Source: an uncultured Clostridia bacterium
Lineage (GTDB): Bacteria > Bacillota > Clostridia > TANB77 > CAG-508
Length of the DNA stretch: 10,596 nt
Direction: 5' to 3'
Assembly: GCA_934122035.1 (NCBI GenBank)
Contig: CAKOVP010000037.1
Span: 1-10,596 of the forward strand
Positions 5,684-10,596 of the stretch are shown piece by piece. A model generated the notes under the pieces. The model ran no database searches, was not told the origin of the DNA, and saw nothing but the letters and a program-made list of their open reading frames with translations. How positions within the stretch are numbered: the stretch's first letter is position 1; every line of letters starts with the position of its first letter. The position numbers and the translations under genes are program-made.

Positions 5684-6742
5684 TTATTGTTTTTCTATTA
5701 TATCTTCTGTATTTTTTTCTTTTATTATTTCTTTTCTATCTCTAAATGTACTTACCATGGCTAAAATTGCGCTCAATATAACAAATAAATAGAAGTTTAT
5801 TCCTCTATTTAATATCATTGCACTCCCAATTACAGATTGAGGGAAAACATTTTTAAATATTCCCATAAATCCACCTTCGCTTACTCCAACAGCTCCTGGT
5901 GAAGGAATACCAGATACAGTAGCATAAAGTACTGCCTGTAATGTTAGTATTTGCCATATATTTTGCTCAGTAAATCCAAATGATAAATATACCCAATAAG
6001 GAATTGAATAGTATATTAACATTTGCACTAATGTTGTAGCAACAGTCTTTAGCATTAGCAATTTATGTGCTTTAATGTATTTTGCACTTCCTTGGTATGA
6101 CTCTAATTCTTTTTCTATTTTTTCTTGTTTTTCTTCAATGTTTTTTACTCTAAAAAATTTTAATATTTTAACAAAAAGTTTAACAAGTCCTTCTGATAAT
6201 CTGTGTGAAAATATTGCAATTAAAAATAATCCAAGTGCAGAAGAATTAAGAACTATTCCCAAGATAAATAAATATATTAGCCCATTTTTTAATACATCGA
6301 AATGAATTACTGCGCTTATTATTCCAAATGTTAGAGTTACTATTTGGTAGCTACAAAGTTGCATAAGAAGTGTAAGCGTAGAATTGGCTACAGATATTTT
6401 ATCTTTGTGCATATAATATACTTCCATAGGTTGACCACCACTTGCAGCAGGAGTTATTGCACTAAAGAAAAATCCTATTAATGTATATCTAAAGTTTCTT
6501 ACAAAACTCGATTTTTCTCCAAGTTCTTTTAATATTCTTCCAACATTAATTGCTTCACAAGAAAAATACATTAACATTAGAGCAACGCCTATTAGTATAA
6601 ATTTCTTTTTTGCATTTCTAACAATTTGTATCATTTGTGATATATCTTGATCTTTCAATACTATATAAAATGTTAATATTATTAACAATATAAATATTAT
6701 TAGGTTTATTATATTCTTCTTTAATTTCTTTTTTCTTTCCAT
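5684..6742 (-). CDS. Flippase-like integral membrane protein (LPG synthetase TM domain/UPF0104 family)
   Basis: 352 aa with about eight hydrophobic helices: near 9-27, 46-66, 86-102, 122-147, 153-178, 228-255, 262-285 and 312-335. Family markers are TPAASGGQPMEVYYM around 98-112 and SGIPSPGAVGVSEGGFMG around 276-293, the paired Pro/Gly-rich motifs of PF03706. This is the flippase domain of MprF and also occurs as stand-alone YbhN/AglD-like proteins. There is no C-terminal aminoacyl transferase domain, so it is the membrane half only. It probably moves a lipid or lipid-linked substrate across the cytoplasmic membrane; the substrate cannot be read from sequence. The start ATG has AAAAGGGG upstream. 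It ends 58 bases before cwlJ and has its own promoter candidate (6810-6838). Charged C-terminal tail (KEIIKEKNTEDIIEKQ) is cytoplasmic by the positive-inside pattern, tentatively. Confidence 0.85.
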   Translation of the reverse strand: MERKKKLKKNIINLIIFILLIILTFYIVLKDQDISQMIQIVRNAKKKFILIGVALMLMYFSCEAINVGRILKELGEKSSFVRNFRYTLIGFFFSAITPAASGGQPMEVYYMHKDKISVANSTLTLLMQLCSYQIVTLTFGIISAVIHFDVLKNGLIYLFILGIVLNSSALGLFLIAIFSHRLSEGLVKLFVKILKFFRVKNIEEKQEKIEKELESYQGSAKYIKAHKLLMLKTVATTLVQMLIYYSIPYWVYLSFGFTEQNIWQILTLQAVLYATVSGIPSPGAVGVSEGGFMGIFKNVFPQSVIGSAMILNRGINFYLFVILSAILAMVSTFRDRKEIIKEKNTEDIIEKQ

Positions 6743-6809
6743 CTATTACCCCTTTTGTTGCAGTTACATTTTAACACTCTTGTGTGACTATAAAATGACT
6801 ACACCTTTT

Positions 6810-6838
6810 ATAATATCATATGCCATATAAAAAAACAA
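6810..6838 (-). promoter_or_regulatory. Candidate sigma-A promoter for the flippase-like gene
   Basis: TTGTTT, a 17-base spacer and TATTAT lie 68 to 96 bases upstream of the flippase start codon, in the divergent region shared with the plus-strand gene at 6924. Each box matches its consensus only moderately, but the spacing is ideal. Confidence 0.45.
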
Positions 6839-6847
6839 TACAAACTC

Positions 6848-6876
6848 TTTGCTTTTATGTTAATTTATGATATAAT
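6848..6876 (+). promoter_or_regulatory. Sigma-A promoter for the plus-strand unknown gene
   Basis: TTTGCT at 6848-6853 (or TTGCTT at 6849-6854) is followed, after 17 (or 16) bases, by a perfect TATAAT at 6871-6876. It is 48 bases upstream of the start codon at 6924, which has GAAGGGAG about 11 bases before it. Confidence 0.65.
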
Positions 6877-6899
6877 TAACTTTGCCGAATGGTTAATTA
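6873..6899. promoter_or_regulatory. Dyad overlapping the -10 box: candidate operator or leader hairpin
   Basis: TAATTAAC (6873-6880) and GTTAATTA (6892-6899) are exact inverted copies 11 bases apart. The left arm overlaps the TATAAT box of the promoter at 6848-6876 and the right arm is just beyond the expected transcription start. A repressor site is the natural reading; no regulator gene is next to it unless the 159-aa protein itself is one. Confidence 0.45.
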
Positions 6900-6923
6900 C
6901 AATAGAAGGGAGTTTAAGAAACT

Positions 6924-7403
6924 ATGAACTTTCGGTCAGATTCAGAATTGTTTAAAACTTTCCATGAGTTTATTCTTGCAAAAGAAGAGTTGGAAGATTT
7001 AAAACAAGCTAAAAAAATTGCATTTAACATCAATAGCAAGCATCCCGAAAAAAATGATTGGAATGCTATTCAAAAAGCTTGGTGTCATTTTGCTTTTATT
7101 TTTAACAGCAGAGATTTTCCAGCCTTTAACGCAGCACTTCAAAAAGTAGATGATTTCAGAACAGGAACTATTTCCTACTCTGAATTAAAACCTCTACTTT
7201 CAAAAGCAATTACCGAAGTTGATACTTATTTGTACACATTAGAGGTAGAAACTTCTGAAGCTGAAGGCACTTTTTCTGGTGTTTTTTATGAAGCATATCA
7301 AAACTTTGTACGTTCCACTTCTAAGAAGAACGGCATATTTATGACATCGGTAATGAAAGAGCAGTCTGTCGAAAACTTTTTCTTTAAATTCCTAACCTCT
7401 TAA
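6924..7403 (+). CDS. Hypothetical helical protein, 159 aa
   Basis: This is the only plus-strand gene and I do not recognise its family. It has no signal peptide or membrane helix. The N-terminal two thirds look alpha-helical and charged (FHEFILAKEELEDLKQAKKIAF), with an aromatic-rich stretch (WCHFAFIF...FPAFNAAL) near 53-71; the tail is Phe-rich (SVENFFFKFLTS). It has a complete expression cassette: sigma-A promoter with overlapping dyad, SD GAAGGGAG, and a strong terminator directly downstream. Codon choice looks somewhat less AT-biased than its neighbours (for example ATC, CCC, TCC, ACC and GGC codons), and together with its isolated orientation this hints at an independent acquisition. No function is proposed. 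Confidence 0.75.
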   Translation: MNFRSDSELFKTFHEFILAKEELEDLKQAKKIAFNINSKHPEKNDWNAIQKAWCHFAFIFNSRDFPAFNAALQKVDDFRTGTISYSELKPLLSKAITEVDTYLYTLEVETSEAEGTFSGVFYEAYQNFVRSTSKKNGIFMTSVMKEQSVENFFFKFLTS

Positions 7404-7413
7404 AGTAGAGATT

Positions 7414-7466
7414 ATCCCTAATAATATTTACTGCAAACTTGCAGTTTTATTACTAGGGATTTTTTA
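7414..7466 (+). terminator. Branched terminator between the convergent unknown gene and glgP
   Basis: ATCCCTA (7414-7420) pairs with TAGGGAT (7454-7460), extended by AATAA/TTATT pairs, and encloses a second small hairpin CTGCAA-AC-TTGCAG. TTTTTTATTTATTTT follows on the plus strand. It starts 10 bases after the stop of the 159-aa gene. It lies just beyond the glgP stop as well, but without a T-tract on the minus strand. Confidence 0.85.
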
Positions 7467-7467
7467 T

Positions 7468-10038
7468 TTATTTTACTATCCATTTAATTAAATCTAAATT
7501 TGCAGGGTCTAGTAACATTTTATGTTTTGGCATTACTCTAAATGTATAACCATAATTTCCACCTGTTGTAAGTTCAACTGTTGCCTCATATTCGTATTCT
7601 TTTTTATCTTCGTCTGCATTTATAAGTTTCATAGGTATAACTTGAATATTATCTACTACACCTTCATCAGATATTTGTCCATAATATACTTGTGCTTCTA
7701 TACTATCTTCTGTTATATTTGGAAGATATACCTTGCATTTTACATTTATTCTATTGCCTGCATCTATTGTTATATTATCTAAATTTCCTTTTTCTTGTTT
7801 TATAGTAATGTTGTCCCAATTGCTATATAAATTTTCTTTCCAAGAATTAAATTCTCCAACTGTTGATAAATCTTTATAATATTGGTTATATAAATTACAT
7901 AAAGGAATATAAAATTTATTTGTATAATCTATTAACATTCTAGCTGTGCTATATCTACCAGCATTAGACATTATAGAATTTTTCATTATATCCATCCATT
8001 TTGCAGATATTCCATTTTCATCTTTTTCATAATATGCTGGAATAATTTTATTTTCTAGTGTTTGATACAAGCTTTCGCTATCTGCTTCATCTTGCTCTTC
8101 GTATGATGGATATTCTGCATTTGAGCCAATTGTCCAACCATTTTTTTGGTTATATCCTTCTGCCCACCAGCCATCTAGTACGCTGAAATTAATTACTCCA
8201 TTTACAGCAGCTTTTTGTCCAGATGTTCCAGAAGCTTCCATTGGTCTTCTAGGATTGTTTAGCCAAACATCTACTCCACTTACCAATAATTTAGATACAG
8301 CCATATTGTAATTTTCTAGTAAGAAAATTTTACCCTTAAACTGTGGTTTCATAGATATTTCGTGTATGTATTTTATTAAATCTTTTCCTTGTCCATCCGA
8401 AGGATGAGCCTTTCCTGCAAATATTATTTGAACAGGCCTATTCTCATTATTTAATATTTCTGTAATTCTTTCTAAATCTCTAAAAATTAAAGTAGCTCTT
8501 TTGTAAGTTGCAAATCTTCTAGAAAATCCTATTGTTAATGCATCTGGATTTAATTTAGATACTATTTGATTTATTTCTTCGTAGTGGTATCCTTCTCTTT
8601 TTAATCTTGTTATAACATTTTCTTTTACCATACTTAGTAATTTTATTTTTCTATCTCTGTGTTCTTTCCATAACTCTTCGTTTGGAATATCTGCAATCTT
8701 TTTCCAAGTTGTATCTGATTGAATATCATCTTGCCAGTATGGTTTTAAATATTCGTTGTAAAGTCTTTTTAAATTTGGTGCAAGCCAAGTACAAGTATGA
8801 ATACCATTTGTTACATACGAAATTGGAGCCTCATTTGAAGATATGTTTGGCCATACCTCACTAAATAACTCTCTAGATACAGCTCCGTGTAGCTTACTAA
8901 CTCCATTCTTCTTTCCTGCAAATTTTAATGCTAAAATTCCCATATTAAATCCAGTGTTAGATAAATCTGCTCCTGGTTTCATTCCTAATTTAAAGAATTC
9001 TTCTTTAGTAATTGAAAATCTATTCCAATAATCTCTAAAGTATTCTTCTACTAAATATAATGGGAATATATCGTTTCCAGCAGGAACTGGTGTATGTGTT
9101 GTAAATACTGTTTTACTAGATACTATTTCTTGAGCAATTTCAAAGCTTACTTGCTTTTCTTTTATTATATTTTTCATTAATTCTAATATTAAGAAAGCAG
9201 AATGTCCCTCGTTCATATGATAAACTGTTGGGTTTAATCCTAAAACTTTAAGCAAGCTTACCCCCGCCATTCCAAGTACTATTTCTTGCTGAATTCTAGT
9301 CTCTTGGTTTCCTCCATATAAAGTTGATGTTATTCCTCTATATTCTGGAATGTTTGCTTCTATATCTGAATCCATTAAATATAATTTAATTCTACCAACA
9401 TTTATTTGCCATACTTTTAAGTATAGTCTCTTCTTTGGAAGATTAACATATACCAAAAGATCTTTCCCTTCTACATCTTTTACAGGGTGAATTGGTAATG
9501 AATCAACATCATTTTGTTTATATTCTTCTTGTTGTTGACCATATCCATTTATTTTTTGATGGAAGAATCCATTTTTATATAATAATCCTACAGCAACTAA
9601 TGGTATTCCTAAATCACTTGCAGATTTTAAATGATCTCCAGATAAAACTCCAAGTCCACCAGAATATATAGATAATATTTGGTCTAGTCCATATTCTGCT
9701 GAAAAATAGGCAATTAAGTCATTTGAATTATCTGGATAATTCTTCTTAAACCAAGTATTTTTGCTATTCATATAATCTTCAAAATTTTCAACTATTCTGT
9801 CGTAGTCCTTTAAAAAGTTGCTGTCCTTTGCTGCACTTTCCAATCTATCTTGAGAAACTAATCTTAAAAACTTAACTGGATTTTTTCCAACTGTCTCCCA
9901 TAAATCTCCGTCTATTTGCTTAAATAGTTTTAAAAAATCTGTATTCCAAGTCCACCATAAATTACCTGCAACTGTTGCTAATTTTTTAATTCTATCTGGT
10001 AATTGAGGGGTTACTGTTATCTTATTAAAAACGTACAT
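7468..10038 (-). CDS. glgP: Alpha-glucan (glycogen/maltodextrin) phosphorylase
   Basis: This 856-aa GT35 enzyme releases glucose 1-phosphate from alpha-1,4-glucans with phosphate and PLP. The architecture is the shorter bacterial alpha-glucan type, not the E. coli/muscle type. Residues about 10-95 form the N-terminal DUF3417-like region (NLWWTWNTDFLKLF), then YFSAEYGLDQ and YSGGLGVLSGDHLKSASDLG near 110-140, YHMNEGHSAF near 275, FTTHTPVPAGND near 315, and the PLP site EASGTSGQKAAVNG with the Schiff-base lysine at 609. About 130 residues after the catalytic core form an extra C-terminal beta-rich domain (PNITEDSIEAQVYYG... GGNYGYTFRVMPKH) as in this subfamily. The start has a strong AAGGAGGA SD. 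No other glycogen genes are beside it, so synthesis genes, if any, lie elsewhere. Confidence 0.95.
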   Translation of the reverse strand: MYVFNKITVTPQLPDRIKKLATVAGNLWWTWNTDFLKLFKQIDGDLWETVGKNPVKFLRLVSQDRLESAAKDSNFLKDYDRIVENFEDYMNSKNTWFKKNYPDNSNDLIAYFSAEYGLDQILSIYSGGLGVLSGDHLKSASDLGIPLVAVGLLYKNGFFHQKINGYGQQQEEYKQNDVDSLPIHPVKDVEGKDLLVYVNLPKKRLYLKVWQINVGRIKLYLMDSDIEANIPEYRGITSTLYGGNQETRIQQEIVLGMAGVSLLKVLGLNPTVYHMNEGHSAFLILELMKNIIKEKQVSFEIAQEIVSSKTVFTTHTPVPAGNDIFPLYLVEEYFRDYWNRFSITKEEFFKLGMKPGADLSNTGFNMGILALKFAGKKNGVSKLHGAVSRELFSEVWPNISSNEAPISYVTNGIHTCTWLAPNLKRLYNEYLKPYWQDDIQSDTTWKKIADIPNEELWKEHRDRKIKLLSMVKENVITRLKREGYHYEEINQIVSKLNPDALTIGFSRRFATYKRATLIFRDLERITEILNNENRPVQIIFAGKAHPSDGQGKDLIKYIHEISMKPQFKGKIFLLENYNMAVSKLLVSGVDVWLNNPRRPMEASGTSGQKAAVNGVINFSVLDGWWAEGYNQKNGWTIGSNAEYPSYEEQDEADSESLYQTLENKIIPAYYEKDENGISAKWMDIMKNSIMSNAGRYSTARMLIDYTNKFYIPLCNLYNQYYKDLSTVGEFNSWKENLYSNWDNITIKQEKGNLDNITIDAGNRINVKCKVYLPNITEDSIEAQVYYGQISDEGVVDNIQVIPMKLINADEDKKEYEYEATVELTTGGNYGYTFRVMPKHKMLLDPANLDLIKWIVK

Positions 10039-10093
10039 TATAATTCCTCCTTAGTAAATTTCTCATTTCATCATTTAAGTTTTTTCATTCTAT

Positions 10094-10122
10094 ATTATCT
10101 ATTAACCAAATGAAATTTGCAA
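10094..10122 (-). promoter_or_regulatory. Candidate sigma-A promoter for glgP
   Basis: TTGCAA, a 17-base spacer and GATAAT (5 of 6 to -10) stand 56 to 84 bases before the glgP start codon, in the gap after the upstream gene's stop. A monocistronic glgP transcript would follow. Confidence 0.55.
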
Positions 10123-10206
10123 GTACTTTAAGGAAAAATATAAACATTTTTTATTTACGTAGGACGCCTATTTTAATTTTCAAACTCCACTCGAATCTTT
10201 TGTTCT

Positions 10207-10596
10207 TTAAAGACTTTGTATTTTCTCTTCGCTTAATCCAGTAAGTTCTTTAATTTCTTCAATGCTCATCTTATTTTTTAACTTTCTAGCCATCATCGCA
10301 ATTCCTTCTGCTCTTCCTTTACTTTCTCTCTTTCTCATCTCTCTATTTATTATTTTTGATGCATTTGTCATAGTCTCTTTTCCTCCTTTTTCATTTTTTA
10401 TTTTTTCTATGAGTTCTTTTATCATATTTTCATTTTTTGTTCCTATTAATTCATATTTTATTAAATCTTCTAATTGTTTACTTTCTTCCTCATTATTTTC
10501 CTTATTTTTTCTTTGATTGTCTATTATATCATTTATGTTTTTATATAATTCTTCTTGTCCTTTTGAACTTTCTATTAACATTGCTTTTGATGTTAT
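10207..10596 (-). CDS. C-terminal part of a probable Rpn/PD-(D/E)XK-family nuclease or transposase, cut by window end
   Basis: The frame is open through the window edge (upstream codons read ITSKA), so the ATG at 10581 need not be the start; 129 codons plus stop are visible. The sequence is Lys/Glu-rich and helical, ending in RESKGRAEGIAMMARKLKNKMSIEEIKELTGLSEEKIQSL-type sequence (quoted in part: KGRAEGIAMMARKLKN, MSIEEIKELTGLSEEKI). That tail, with a GRAEG linker and a small LTGL helix-turn-helix-like end, is typical of Rpn-type recombination-promoting nucleases and related putative transposases. The nuclease domain itself would lie outside the window, so activity or intactness cannot be judged. 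It ends 168 bases before the glgP start, with no convincing terminator visible between. Confidence 0.55.
   Translation of the reverse strand: MTSKAMLIESSKGQEELYKNINDIIDNQRKNKENNEEESKQLEDLIKYELIGTKNENMIKELIEKIKNEKGGKETMTNASKIINREMRKRESKGRAEGIAMMARKLKNKMSIEEIKELTGLSEEKIQSL

Noticed and set aside
6785..6801. Direct repeat TGACTA with an 11-base period in the leader of the flippase-like gene, suggestive of a response-regulator site.
   Set aside because: Only two 6-base copies and no regulator nearby; easily chance.
10136..10206. Possible terminator or repeat (TAGG-ACG-CCTA) between the Rpn-like gene and glgP.
   Set aside because: The stem is only 4 bp; no convincing hairpin with a T-tract.

Overview
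The window looks like a chromosomal segment of an AT-rich, endospore-forming member of the Firmicutes, probably an uncultured gut-type clostridium. The evidence is the strongly AT-biased coding sequence, purine-rich Shine-Dalgarno (SD) sites before nearly every gene, a CwlJ/GerQ spore-germination pair, and a MurT/GatD-type pair, which is typical of Gram-positive cell walls. All genes but one are on the minus strand. No rRNA, tRNA, CRISPR array or intact insertion sequence is visible.

Layout by coordinate. 1-197 holds a convergent hairpin terminator and no supported gene. 198-2301 is a two-gene operon: murT-like Mur ligase, then gatD-like amidotransferase, overlapping by 8 bases. The GatD-like partner lacks both the catalytic cysteine and the catalytic histidine. 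A perfect 28-bp palindrome lies upstream. 2514-4544 is aspS (aspartyl-tRNA synthetase) followed by a small coiled-coil protein gene. 4618-4781 is a previously easy-to-miss remnant of a sensor histidine kinase: the H-box and N-box are recognisable, but the core between them is deleted and a stop codon follows the phospho-acceptor histidine. 4792-5625 is the cwlJ-gerQ pair, with cwlJ broken by one extra base. Its SD sits in the 3' arm of a 13-bp hairpin whose loop carries a good match to a mother-cell sigma -10 element. 5684-6742 is a membrane flippase-like protein. 6924-7403 is the only plus-strand gene and is unrecognised; its promoter overlaps a dyad. 7468-10038 is a glycogen/alpha-glucan phosphorylase. 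10207 to the window end is the C-terminal part of a probable Rpn/PD-(D/E)XK-type nuclease or transposase.

How they fit together. Two themes show up. The first is the envelope and spore wall: MurT/GatD-like chemistry, the cortex-lytic enzyme CwlJ with its coat partner GerQ, and a lipid flippase-like protein. The second is gene decay, seen in the kinase remnant and the cwlJ frameshift about 0.8 kb apart. The rest (aspS, glgP) is housekeeping. The strongest candidates for something new are the degenerate GatD-like subunit paired with an apparently intact MurT P-loop and zinc ribbon, and the hairpin/promoter arrangement at the start of cwlJ.
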